NCBI RefSeq assembly: GCF_027533625.1
Contig: NZ_JAQAGZ010000017.1
Span: 1 to 64,000 of the forward strand
Direction of reading: 5' to 3'
Length of the DNA stretch: 64,000 nucleotides
From: Paenibacillus gyeongsangnamensis
GTDB lineage: Bacteria > Bacillota > Bacilli > Paenibacillales > NBRC-103111
Shown in pieces: positions 43,756 to 52,447 of the stretch. The position numbers and the translations under genes were made by a program. Position 1 is the stretch's first letter; each line of letters starts with the position of its first letter. A model generated the notes under the pieces. It ran no database searches. It worked only from the letters and a program-made list of their open reading frames with translations, and had not been told where the DNA came from.

Positions 43756-44805
43756 TTACTCCACATAAACTACTATCTGGTGAATGGAATTGTTTTCATA
43801 TCCCTTTGCGTTCCACTCCCCGTGCAAAGGCTGCGTGTTCCCGTTGGAATCTGTTGCTTTCGATTTAAGCAGGTATGTCCCCGCTTTGGAAGCGTGCCAT
43901 TCCCATATCCATCTCCGCCAGCTATACCGTTCTTCCGGATCTATCCAGGTTGCCGGGTACCAAGTCTCTTCATCGTCCAAATTTATTTGAATTTTTGAAA
44001 CAGGCACTTCACCCGACCAAGCAGCTCCGAATACATGGTGGGTTCCTTTTTTTAACACGGCCCGATCCGTCGGTTGTGCGATGACGGAATTGACTTTCAT
44101 CACGGTAACCGGTCTGGGACTTTGATTAGGATCCGAAGGATAGACAATATAGTCGATCTTTTGATACGGTCCTTGAAAAGGACGATCGGAGACGATTATT
44201 CTCTGAAGCCATTTAACGGAAGCCATGCCATACCACCCCGGAACAATTAACCTTGCAGGGTAACCATGCTTATAAGGAAGAGGTTTACCATTCATAAATA
44301 GCGCTATGAGCGTATCCGGATGTATAGCCTTATATATTGGCAAGCTTCTGGAGTAGATGAAGGTTCCGGGCATATCCGTACGCTGCCCTGAATCCATGCC
44401 TTCGAAAATAATCTCTTGCGCTTCGCTTAAGATTCCTGTAGACTGAAGGATCTCCCGTAATCGTACTCCGGTCCAGAGGGCATGGCTGACTGCGCCAAGC
44501 TCCCACTGCTCACCACGGACCTTAGGCTCATAAAAAGCTCTTTTATTGCCGGAGCATTCCAACGTAACCGGCAAAGTCACTTGGGGCATGTTTATTAAAT
44601 CGTTATAGCTAAGCTGAAGCGGATTTCGCACGCAGCCTTCTACGTTCAGATGCCAGTCATGCGCAGGAAGATACGGATACGGAAAATGATTGCGGACATA
44701 ATGAAGAGCTTCCGGAGTGATTTGGCTTGAAAGAGACAGCATAGGAAACTCTTGATTCTCGGGAATGACGGATCGAGGTATTCGCTGAGGATGATAGAGC
44801 CTCAA
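43756..44805 (-). CDS. sulfite-oxidase-like molybdopterin oxidoreductase
   Basis: A 349-residue enzyme. Residues 20-215 form the molybdopterin-binding domain, with the Mo-ligand Cys84 in LPVTLECSGNKRAFY and the pterin-site segments LPYKHGYPARLIVPGWYGMASVKWL. Residues 220-349 form the Mo-co dimerisation (Ig-like) domain with YSWRRWIWEWHA. Family members oxidise sulfite or reduce sulfoxides. There is no Tat or Sec signal and no haem domain, so it is cytoplasmic and needs a separate electron partner. Its presence near sulfatase genes is notable but they are 20 kb apart. The start follows a GGGGGAGAT site. Confidence 0.9.
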   Translation of the reverse strand: MRLYHPQRIPRSVIPENQEFPMLSLSSQITPEALHYVRNHFPYPYLPAHDWHLNVEGCVRNPLQLSYNDLINMPQVTLPVTLECSGNKRAFYEPKVRGEQWELGAVSHALWTGVRLREILQSTGILSEAQEIIFEGMDSGQRTDMPGTFIYSRSLPIYKAIHPDTLIALFMNGKPLPYKHGYPARLIVPGWYGMASVKWLQRIIVSDRPFQGPYQKIDYIVYPSDPNQSPRPVTVMKVNSVIAQPTDRAVLKKGTHHVFGAAWSGEVPVSKIQINLDDEETWYPATWIDPEERYSWRRWIWEWHASKAGTYLLKSKATDSNGNTQPLHGEWNAKGYENNSIHQIVVYVE

Positions 44806-45127
44806 AATGATCTCCCCCTTAAAACAATGATTCTTATTTTATGAAAACATCCTTCAGACCATTACCTTGAATAAGTTTGTATGAAATGATCGTCTTGAAA
44901 GTTATGGAGTGCCAATGATCATTCGTAAGAGGAAAGCTGATCGGCATAAAAAAGCACCATCGAATGATGATGCTTCGCCATTGCCCGAACAGTTGCTGTC
45001 GTATGTCAAAGCTGCCCAGCGGCAGCCTTCAAGAAATTCATCGTTCTATTCCGGTAGATGTTTGTTTTCATCCGGCCCGCCTAAATTGCATTAGACGAGC
45101 CGGTGAAATCGATTTTGGCTGCTGTTA
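44806..45127. other. stretch with no supported gene
   Basis: About 320 bases. A plus-strand frame (44909-45094) begins IIRKRKADRHKKAPSNDDAS, which faintly recalls the N-terminus of GerA proteins. It shows no later GerA signature and has no convincing ribosome binding site, so I do not call it a gene. No repeat, promoter or hairpin stands out. Confidence 0.4.
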
Positions 45128-45361
45128 TTATAAACAGTGCCACCATGATTCTACGATCTGATGAGCGACCACAGGGTGATATCCTTTTCCGATCAGATAG
45201 GCGACTGCAGCAGCCTCCCTTAAAGCATGTTCAGTGGAGATCAATTCAGCTTCGATCAAACCGTGTTGAACCCATGGTTCTACCGCAGATAACGTTTCGT
45301 GCATTAAATAATGTGCATGATCATACGCCGGATATGAATAATAGTGATATGTCATTGACAA
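45128..45361 (-). CDS. small protein of unknown function
   Basis: A 77-residue, His- and Tyr-rich protein (MSMTYHYYSYPAYDHAHYLM, then HALREAAAVAYLIGKGYHPV). I recognise no family. It starts with TTG at 45361, with AAAGGATG seven bases upstream; the ATG at 45355 is 13 bases away. The helical Ala-rich middle and aromatic N-terminus suggest a small folded or coat-type protein, but this is a guess. Confidence 0.5.
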   Translation of the reverse strand: MSMTYHYYSYPAYDHAHYLMHETLSAVEPWVQHGLIEAELISTEHALREAAAVAYLIGKGYHPVVAHQIVESWWHCL

Positions 45362-45546
45362 CGTTAATCATCCTTTCAGTATTTTGAAGACTCTTCAGCA
45401 TATGCCTATATCGGTTGACGTGTGCTGGTCTAAAAAGCAAGACATACGCCCATTTGTTCCTTATTACTTTGAAGCAGGCTTGTTCAAATGACCGGCGATC
45501 CCTTTACAGATCAAACGCTCACTCAACGATTAGGAAAAGAGCCTTG

Positions 45547-46386
45547 TCACTTCACTGGCCCCATCATGGTAATAATGACTTTTACCGCAACGTTGATATC
45601 CGCTTCGGCGAGTGCATCGCCCCAATGATCTTCCACTTTCTTATACTTGTCATATTCATGTGCCCGTCCATAGAGACTAGCCCGATCGGGTCGATATGAT
45701 GCTTTTGTATTTTTTTAATGAGGCTCTTGATTTGTTTTTGCGCTTGTTCAGAAATCATGTTCTCCAATTGATTTCCTTTCCTTCTTACATCATAAGCAAA
45801 TAATCTTTCAGTAAGCGCAGCGGGCATCGTGACATGAATATCAAACTGAAATTTATCCTGACGATAGGAGGTCTTTACTTTCGTTTTTATTTTTTCCGCT
45901 TCAATGGTTATTTTGTCTGCATCGAACCGACCGCGTTTTTTCGGTTCACCGGGAATGGAAAAGGTCAAGCTAACGGATTTTTTTGCATTTTGCTGCAGTA
46001 TGTGCAATATAATCGTTTCCTGCATATCCAACGAAACGGCATATTTGCCTGTATGATCAAGCTGCGTGGACCCGGTCAGCTTTACCTCATAGTCCTTTTT
46101 GATTTCCGAGATTGATGGCGTTTCCCCTTTCTCATACATTTGCCGGTGCAGCTCCTATAATGTCGTTCTGACCGTTTCTGATGATTTGTGCTACGTATCG
46201 ATTAAGCCCGCCATGCGGAACCACTCTTCATTCTAAAGAACACGTTTGCCGATAAGCAAAATTTGCGTCTTCCTTCCGAGGACAGCGCCTGCCTTATAAG
46301 CATCCAATCCTCCTCTCGACTGACGGTGCGTCTTCGCTTTCACTTCGATTTCTTGGCTTTTCTTCTTAACGTCTCTGCTGAACCTC
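45547..46386 (-). pseudogene. Ger(x)C (GerKC-like) germination lipoprotein, degraded
   Basis: The best frame is 46139-45582: MYEKGETPSISEIKKDYEV, LTERLFAYDVRRKGNQLENM and IKKIQKHHIDPIG, the C-terminal domain of Ger(x)C proteins. After that a frameshift moves the final part to another frame (GRAHEYDKYKKVEDHWGDAL, then EADINVAVKV, ending at 45547). Upstream the same frame goes on with EVKAKTHRQSRGGLDAYKAG and LLIGKRVL but has three in-frame stops (for example TTL-stop-ELHRQ). The signal peptide and lipobox are absent. It is a second, decayed copy of a gerC-type gene, 4 kb from the intact gerK operon, with no A or B partner left. Confidence 0.8.
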
Positions 46387-46593
46387 GATCAGCGCAAAGG
46401 TTTAACATTTCAGTTTTGGTGAGACTTTGAATACCATTTTTTCCATCTGATATGAACTATACTTTGCAGCCCGGGATGGTCGTAATCATGATATCGCCCA
46501 ATCCGCAAACAATCAAAAAACTGCGGACCGCGAAGATAACAAAAAATCTCCTCCTCCGTTGTGATTAAGGGAAGAAGAGATTCATTTGTGACT

Positions 46594-47343
46594 TCACGAG
46601 AGACTCCAAGAAGATGGGTTGATGTTAGATAAAAAGTTGCGCAAAGCAACACAAACCTCTTCCGGTTTGCTGAGCATCGGCAAATGTCCTGCTGGCAGGC
46701 TTTGGATAGCATTCGGCGAGAAATGTGCTATCATTTTATTTTGCAAGGATGGACTAAACTCCTTATCCTTTTCCAGCTTCAAATACAATCTTGGTACCGC
46801 GGGAATGGAAACGTCCACAGGATCCGAATACAGACGAACGGATTCCGGAACGAAATTTCGAATGATTTCCTCCGCTTGTGTTGGCGACAAGTCATTGCAT
46901 AATCCGGTACGGATCGCCGAATCCGGGGGTTTTGTACCCACCCTAGGCAAAAGTATAGACAGCATTAAGCGTTTAGGGAACGGGAGAACGGATAAGAAAG
47001 AGCCTCCTCTCTTGGGAATAGCCGCCCCGATGGCAGCCAAACCTACAACGCGACCTGGGAACTCAGCGGCGATTTGAAGCGCAAGGAGTCCACCGAGCGA
47101 ATGCGCAACAATCACAAACTTTTCTACATTCCATGCCCCCACTTGACCTTTGATATAGTCAACATAATCCTTGAGAGTAAGCTCTTGTCTTGATCGCTCC
47201 TCTTCCTTCCTCCCAGGATAATTCACGACTAATACCGGATGCTCCAATCCCGAAACCACTTGATCCCAAATCTGATGTCTTAGGCCGGCTCCATAAATAA
47301 AGACGAAACCGATTCGTTCTTGTAATCTCTCTTCCACTCTCAT
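46594..47343 (-). CDS. alpha/beta hydrolase
   Basis: A 249-residue alpha/beta-fold hydrolase. The nucleophile elbow is VIVAHSLGGLLALQI (Ser near 82), the oxyanion region is FVFIYGAGLRHQIW and the catalytic His is in LPAGHLPMLSKPE near 222. The acid residue probably is Asp in PVDVS or KDKEF. The family covers esterases, lipases and epoxide hydrolases; the substrate is unknown. Its start has GGAGGG before the ATG. It is followed by a 200-bp stretch down to the gerKC-like pseudogene and is transcribed downstream of the HAD gene (75 bp). Confidence 0.88.
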   Translation of the reverse strand: MRVEERLQERIGFVFIYGAGLRHQIWDQVVSGLEHPVLVVNYPGRKEEERSRQELTLKDYVDYIKGQVGAWNVEKFVIVAHSLGGLLALQIAAEFPGRVVGLAAIGAAIPKRGGSFLSVLPFPKRLMLSILLPRVGTKPPDSAIRTGLCNDLSPTQAEEIIRNFVPESVRLYSDPVDVSIPAVPRLYLKLEKDKEFSPSLQNKMIAHFSPNAIQSLPAGHLPMLSKPEEVCVALRNFLSNINPSSWSLS

Positions 47344-47418
47344 CCCAATTTCCCTCCGTTGAGATTAATGATTGTCTCTCAAGAAGGACTCTATCACATA
47401 AACAAGACAAAAACTGTC

Positions 47419-48024
47419 TTATTCATTAGGTGAAGTTAAAGGAAAACGTTGATTGGTGGCCGCGATCTGATGAATCCAATGGCCTTCAGAGTCGGCAAGT
47501 AAGATTTGCCATCCGTGATCGGCGGCAGCGGTCAGATTGTGTTCGGTGTCGTCGACAAAAAGGACAGTTGCTCCCTTCGGAAGCACGCTGGCAGCATGTT
47601 TGAAGATGTCCGGCGACGGCTTGGCGCAGCCGATTTCACTGGAAATGGTTACGGTCTGAAAATAAGGAAGAATGGGCGCCAAGAAAGGAGCCAGCCATTC
47701 GGAGCGGTGGTTGCTAAGAATGTGAAGATCGTAGATTTTGCTCCAATCGGGCACCAATTTGTAGGCAGGAAGCGGCTGCAGGCAGGAAAGCATCAGACTG
47801 CGTGCTTGTGACTCATTCATGGAAGATTGAATCGAGCAAGCCCAGGTAAAGAAATCCGGTTCGGATATCTCGCCGGTCCAACATTTATCGCGAAGCTCCT
47901 GCTTGTAGAGGCGTCGTAAATCTTCATAAGAAAGGGATGCGGAAGCGGCAAGCTCATGCCAGAATCGGGTTAAGTTCGTGCCTAATACTCCCCCGACATC
48001 GAGAACGAGTTGGGTTTTACTCAT
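47419..48024 (-). CDS. HAD-superfamily hydrolase (variant motif I)
   Basis: A 201-residue HAD-like protein. Motif I is LVLDVGGVLG, with the nucleophile Asp but Gly in place of the second Asp of DxD, as in YihX/epoxide-hydrolase-N-type members. Motif II is LHILSNHRSEW, Lys is in IGCAKPSPDIF and motif III is VLFVDDTEHNL. The cap is short. The start at 48024 is preferred because GAGGTG lies five bases before it; the frame extends 28 codons upstream with no site. The substrate is unknown, probably a phosphorylated metabolite. Confidence 0.85.
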   Translation of the reverse strand: MSKTQLVLDVGGVLGTNLTRFWHELAASASLSYEDLRRLYKQELRDKCWTGEISEPDFFTWACSIQSSMNESQARSLMLSCLQPLPAYKLVPDWSKIYDLHILSNHRSEWLAPFLAPILPYFQTVTISSEIGCAKPSPDIFKHAASVLPKGATVLFVDDTEHNLTAAADHGWQILLADSEGHWIHQIAATNQRFPLTSPNE

Positions 48025-48150
48025 CATAGCACCTCGTTTGCATACAATTCGTTTAAATAATAATTCCAGGAAGGGACGACTATTCCTGCAAACAAAATAT
48101 GTTACCATAATATTTATTATGTTAACTATTATTTATCGAGTTGTATAGTA

Positions 48151-48456
48151 ATGGCTGTTTCTTCCAATACCCTCGAAATCTTCTTTCAATATTATTGTTA
48201 CACATTATATGGCTTGTTTCCCAAGACTTGTCTAAGCCTCTCCCGCGCTGCGCATGCTGGCGATGCAATGGAAGCTGCGCGGCAATTGGCGCTGCTGGAG
48301 CCGCTATGGGCGTTATTTCGTCAATATGGAAGCCTGCACATCATTGCGACAGCTGCGGAATTGCAAGGGTCGAGCGACAGCCCCAGCCTGCCGCTACCAC
48401 TGCACGTGTTTAAATGGAGCCTCCCGCCAGTAACTGCAACTCGGAGAGATTCTTAA
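48151..48456 (+). pseudogene. C-terminal remnant of a DapA-like (dihydrodipicolinate synthase family) gene
   Basis: The plus-strand frame has AARQLALLEPLWALFRQYGS, then LHIIATAAELQG and SPSLPLPL. This is the usual C-terminal helical end of DapA/N-acetylneuraminate-lyase-type aldolases (about 48214-48405). Nothing upstream in the same frame resembles the TIM-barrel, so it is a short scrap. It lies just before an IS110 scrap and is non-functional. Confidence 0.7.
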
Positions 48457-48559
48457 TTATTTGAAGCTTGTTAAATAACACCGGCTTCGGGGGTGCTCCA
48501 TTATGACAGGCCTTTATTTGCCCTGTTTCCAGCGTTTCCCAAAGGAAAATTAAAGCGGT

Positions 48560-48725
48560 AGTCCAGGACTTTATTTTTAATGTCTCGAACCACCGCTATT
48601 TCTTTAAGTTGTCGCTGGATGACGAGTACGACGTTCATTCCTTTTTTGGAGAACCAATTGGCTAAGTTCTACCAGTAATGCCTGGTCGGCTCAATACCTT
48701 TTGATAAATATTCCCCACCGATTCC
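48560..48725 (-). pseudogene. IS110-family transposase remnant
   Basis: Minus-strand translation reads KGIEPTRHYW, a stop, then NLANWFSKKGMNVVLV and a few more similar residues. This corresponds to the G(M/I)EPTGHYW..NLA segment of the IS110 transposase N-terminal (RuvC-like) domain. Only about 50 residues remain, with an in-frame stop. It is an old insertion scar in the 45-49 kb decayed zone. Confidence 0.7.
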
Positions 48726-48817
48726 ATTACAATTGCAACATGAACAAATCATTCGCTGTCGAGTCATCCCCTGCGCGCGGAATGTCCCGAGGGTCACTCC
48801 CTTCAAGGCTCCATAAC

Positions 48818-48850
48818 AAAAAAGGGCAGTACCCGAAGGTGCTACCCTTT
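48818..48850 (-). terminator. terminator after the secreted propeller gene
   Basis: On the minus strand a stem of the AAAGGGTAG..CTGCCCTTT type, with two mismatches and a TTC loop, is followed by TTTTTT. It is about 45 bp after the stop codon at 48897. Confidence 0.75.
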
Positions 48851-48896
48851 CTCTATTATGGAGCCAAGGGGAATAATGCGAGTGCATTTATCACAG

Positions 48897-51398
48897 TTAA
48901 GGAGTGTATTTGATCGCATCTACATAGATCAATCCCGTGCCTTTGCTAACAAATTTGATCGTATGACTTGACTTGGAGAGCCCCGATATTTGGAACACGT
49001 CCGTTTTCGCTTCGCTGCTGTTCGATTGGAAGCTGATTGTGCTCACGAGCACATTGTCGATGTATATATCCCCCGTACCCGCCGTCGGGTTTCGGTCGCC
49101 GAACAGCGCAACAGCCGTACCGTTGAACGTAAACTCCGCTGAAGAGCCGGAGACATTGCTTCGATGAAGTGTATTATAATATCTGGCGTTTAAGCCCGTT
49201 ATCGCGTTCCATTTTCCCGTGTAGGCGATCTGGCTCGAAGCATCATCCACCAGAACGGGAGTTGTTGAGGTGTAAGAATTTCCATAGCGGTAAATATTCT
49301 GCTTCGCGCGCTCGTCTTCTTCCACGGTAACGATAAATTCCCCGTTCGTCGGACGCTGATAGGCATTGATTGCGTATGGCACATCCACCCAACCGGAACG
49401 ATAACCGGTTTGCTCCGTCATCCATAGCGTGCCCACAAACGTTCCATCATCAGTATTATAAACGTATACTAACGGCTCGCTGCCGTATACCATGAAGATC
49501 CGTCCCCCCTCGATCGTCATGGCTTTAGGGTAATTCTGATTCATGACTTCGAATTCCAGATTGATCGTCCAGGTCGCTGTTCGATTGCCGGCAGACCAGT
49601 TGTCGTAACGGGCCAGCACGCTGCCTGTGCGCCCCCAATCTTTCTTCGGGAGGGCAGGAATATATCCCGCGAGATACATCGTATCCGTTTCGGCGACATA
49701 CTTCACTCGCTGAAGCACATTAAAGGGTGCCGGCATCGCAAAGTCCTTTTTCGTAGCGCGGGTATAAATCGGATTGCCTATTGCGTCAAGCCCTTGTACC
49801 GGATATTCACTGATACCGGATGTCTCGAACGCTTGCCAGATATTTCCCTGGCTGTCGATATCCCAGCCCCAGCTTGAAGGATCATTCGTTCCGACCGAAT
49901 CGAATTCCGAGCTCTGCATATCTCCGTCTCCGTTGTCATCCTTCCAAATCCATGCGCCGGAGGCCGGCTGGGTCGTCGGCCAGCTCGAATGCTTACCCGC
50001 GATCAAGCCGGAAGGTACGGCGATCTCCCCGTCAAATCGGTAAATGCCGAGAAGGTCGGCATACTGGCCGGTCAAGTAAAGAAATTTTTTCCCCTGGATA
50101 TAGCGGACGCCAAGCGGCGTCTGTTGAATGAATCCGGATTGATTGAGCCTCGGATCGTTCGGGTAGGCAAACCGGTCGAAGGTCTGCGCTCCATAGGTGC
50201 CTTCTTTACCCCCACTTTGGCTGTAGTCCAAATCAAATCGCTGCAAGGACGTATATAAGTTAGTATCCGCTGCAGCATCGATGACGCCTGCATCGACAAA
50301 TTCAAGGCCGAGCAGCTTCCATACCAGCGTCTTGTCGGGGCTGAACTTGCGCAAATCGGATCTTGCCCATTTGACGTCGATCATATTGTTGCCGAAGCCG
50401 TTCCCGCTGACGTAATAATTGCCGTTGGCATCCACGCCCACGCCGGTCGGACCGTTCAGCTTCAGATCGCCGTACTGTCCCTTCGTCCCCGAATAAATGC
50501 CGTTTAACGTCCCCAGCGCGCCGATAGAAGACGGCGTTCCGGAAATCGAAAACATTTTAATTTGTTGATCGGGACCGTTATCCGCCACCAACAGGTTTCC
50601 CGGCACCTCGGCATTGTCAATGGCGAGCGCGGTTGGATCTACAACGTCTGTAATCTCTATGTTTTGAAAATCTCCGTTCCGATCATACTTTCTGACTTTC
50701 CCGTTCGTGATTCCGTCTTTGATTTGAACGACCCACAAGTATCCGGATTTATCCAAAACTAGAGCCCCTGGCCGGTTTTGCGCAATGCTGCTCACCAATG
50801 TCATGGTGTCGGTGTCGTAAATTTTGATCGCATTGGCCTGGAAATCGCTGACGTATAGCTTATTACTGCCATACGCCAGACCTCTCAATTGATCCGCTTG
50901 GCTGACAACCAGCATATCGCCGAACGGCCCGCTGCCGCCGGTGAACGGTGCGTGGGTCAAAGTCGACTTGTTGAATCTTTGGACCGCATACCAGGTTGTT
51001 CCGGATGGGGGCGTGTTACTTCCGTAGCCTCCGGCCTGAGACATCGTAATATAAAGATAGTTGCTGTCGGCTGTAACGGCATAGCCTCCGTGCCGCCCCC
51101 AACCGTGCATATCGGGCAGCAGACCAATCTCATCGCCGTCCTTGTACACGCCGACTTCCCGCCCGCCTTCGTCCCAGAAGCTGTTCGCGGTCACAGTCCC
51201 GTCCGGATCCACATAAATGCCAAGCATATTGTTCTGCACCCACTTATTATCCATGCCGCCAAACGTGTTCCCGATCCATGAACCGACGAAAGTTGTATCG
51301 GCAAACGCGGAAGAGGCAAAAGAGGCACAAGAAGCCAGAAGCAATGCAATCAGCAGAACGGCCATTTTTCTCACCGAATATTTACTTGTCTTCTTCAC
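48897..51398 (-). CDS. large secreted beta-propeller protein with C-terminal carbohydrate-binding-like domain
   Basis: A predicted 833-residue secreted protein. Residues 1-34 form a Sec signal peptide (VRKMAVLLIALLLASCASFASSAFA). The middle, to about 690, is built of repeated NHL/SMP-30-type blades (for example LRGLAYGSNKLYVSDFQANA, ALVLDKSGYLWVV and GPTGVGVDANGNYYVSGNG) and should form one or more propellers. Residues 710-833 form a jelly-roll-like module (AEFTFNGTAVALFGDRNPTA, ending TGLIYVDAIKY) as found at the end of glycan-active proteins. The start is GTG at 51398, with GGAAGG seven bases upstream. It may bind or cleave an extracellular polysaccharide, but no catalytic residues can be named. 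Confidence 0.8.
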   Translation of the reverse strand: MKKTSKYSVRKMAVLLIALLLASCASFASSAFADTTFVGSWIGNTFGGMDNKWVQNNMLGIYVDPDGTVTANSFWDEGGREVGVYKDGDEIGLLPDMHGWGRHGGYAVTADSNYLYITMSQAGGYGSNTPPSGTTWYAVQRFNKSTLTHAPFTGGSGPFGDMLVVSQADQLRGLAYGSNKLYVSDFQANAIKIYDTDTMTLVSSIAQNRPGALVLDKSGYLWVVQIKDGITNGKVRKYDRNGDFQNIEITDVVDPTALAIDNAEVPGNLLVADNGPDQQIKMFSISGTPSSIGALGTLNGIYSGTKGQYGDLKLNGPTGVGVDANGNYYVSGNGFGNNMIDVKWARSDLRKFSPDKTLVWKLLGLEFVDAGVIDAAADTNLYTSLQRFDLDYSQSGGKEGTYGAQTFDRFAYPNDPRLNQSGFIQQTPLGVRYIQGKKFLYLTGQYADLLGIYRFDGEIAVPSGLIAGKHSSWPTTQPASGAWIWKDDNGDGDMQSSEFDSVGTNDPSSWGWDIDSQGNIWQAFETSGISEYPVQGLDAIGNPIYTRATKKDFAMPAPFNVLQRVKYVAETDTMYLAGYIPALPKKDWGRTGSVLARYDNWSAGNRTATWTINLEFEVMNQNYPKAMTIEGGRIFMVYGSEPLVYVYNTDDGTFVGTLWMTEQTGYRSGWVDVPYAINAYQRPTNGEFIVTVEEDERAKQNIYRYGNSYTSTTPVLVDDASSQIAYTGKWNAITGLNARYYNTLHRSNVSGSSAEFTFNGTAVALFGDRNPTAGTGDIYIDNVLVSTISFQSNSSEAKTDVFQISGLSKSSHTIKFVSKGTGLIYVDAIKYTP

Positions 51399-51744
51399 TA
51401 ATGATCCTTCCTTTCGATCTATAGTTTTCAACAGGGGAAGTTATTGAAAAAACATGACGATACCCTAGTTGTGAACCGAAGCTCACATATGTCGCCCCAT
51501 TCTAAAGACTTTACCGCTTAAGTCTCCACCTCCCTTGATTCCTGCATTCATTATATATATCGACAGCAGCGGTTGGTTTTGGAAGCCCCAGCTCGGAACG
51601 CACGACCGCCGCAGTCTTTGATCCCCAGAAAAATACGAACGAGCAGGCGCCAGACTGGACAGAATATATGCGTTTTCAATTAACTTTATATCAGATCATT
51701 CTTCTCGCGAAGAATAGAATCTCTTTGTATTTGTATAGTCTGGA

Positions 51745-51775
51745 GAGGGACGGTCAAAATCTGTCCCTCCTTTTT
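51745..51775 (+). terminator. orphan rho-independent terminator
   Basis: GAGGGAC/GTCCCTC stem followed by CTTTTT. No plus-strand gene is seen just upstream, so it may mark a deleted gene or end an untranslated RNA. Confidence 0.65.
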
Positions 51776-52185
51776 AATGGTGATCTATATATTGCCTTAT
51801 GCTGCCCCGCATTTCTAATAATCCACTTTTCCGCTCATATACGTTATCCGGGACAGGTGAGATTACCGAATTGCCCACGCTTATATGCAACGTTATTGAT
51901 CATATTCGCCGTGAAGCGGTGTTTCATCGAGCTCAGCCTCTATAATCCTCCGTAGAAACAAAATGTTTTGAAGCCACCTCATCGTCCTCCTATTATTCAA
52001 TTTGTCCTCCATTTTTTCTCTTATTATAATTTTTAACTATTGCATTTGTATAAAATTTCCTTAACTCTTACTCGCAACGGCTAATAAAGCTGCCGATCAA
52101 TTCTCGTACCAGTTAGTGCTATCAGCAGGCACGTTGGTACGATTACGGTCATCCTTCGTATACCACTAGCAGCAATCTGTCGGGA

Positions 52186-52320
52186 AAGAGATAATGTTCT
52201 TGTCAAAATCGGGAATGGAATAAAGTTCTTGTCATCACCAAGTGACAAGAACTTTATCCCATAAAATGAAAAAGCCGCATTATATGCGGCTTTTAATGAG
52301 ATAATGTTCTTGTCATCCGA
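52186..52320. mobile_element. IS-end repeat cluster (TGACAAGAAC repeats)
   Basis: The segment holds GATAATGTTCTTGTCA (52189-52204 and 52300-52314 regions) and closely related copies of the unit (ATAAAGTTCTTGTCA and GTGACAAGAACTTTAT) in both directions, around a GCCGCAT..ATGCGGC hairpin. The order matches the IS-end remnant at 31518-31583. Several repeats at one end recall IS21-like elements. No transposase frame is left, so this is a solo end or a MITE-like derivative. Confidence 0.6.
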
Positions 52321-52447
52321 TAAAATCATCGAAGCTATCGCTTCTACAAACGTCATCCCGCATAAAACGCCTACGTTGACGCATATGGGTTGTATCTTTT
52401 TCGAAAATATTACCTTTTAATCAAATCGGCAGCAGCTAAAAATAAAA

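Larger units (their letters stand above)
51399..52447. other. 1-kb region without a supported gene
   Basis: It holds the upstream region of the propeller gene (with a TATAAT-like -10 on the minus strand at 51550-51555 but no good -35), a plus-strand terminator at 51745-51775 with no gene before it, and the IS-end repeat cluster at 52186-52320. A plus-strand frame at 51668-51955 overlaps the terminator hairpin and shows no domain or ribosome binding site, so I reject it. Confidence 0.55.

Noticed and set aside
44909..45094. Plus-strand frame resembling a GerA-type N-terminus
   Set aside because: Only a basic, Ser/Asp-rich stretch is similar; no further GerA signature and no ribosome binding site.
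46410..46593. Minus-strand frame with protein-like sequence (FCYLRGPQFFDCLRIGRYHD)
   Set aside because: No family recognised and it is fused to antisense of the hydrolase end. It could be another gene scrap.
51668..51955. 95-residue plus-strand frame
   Set aside because: It runs through a strong terminator hairpin, has no ribosome binding site and no domain.
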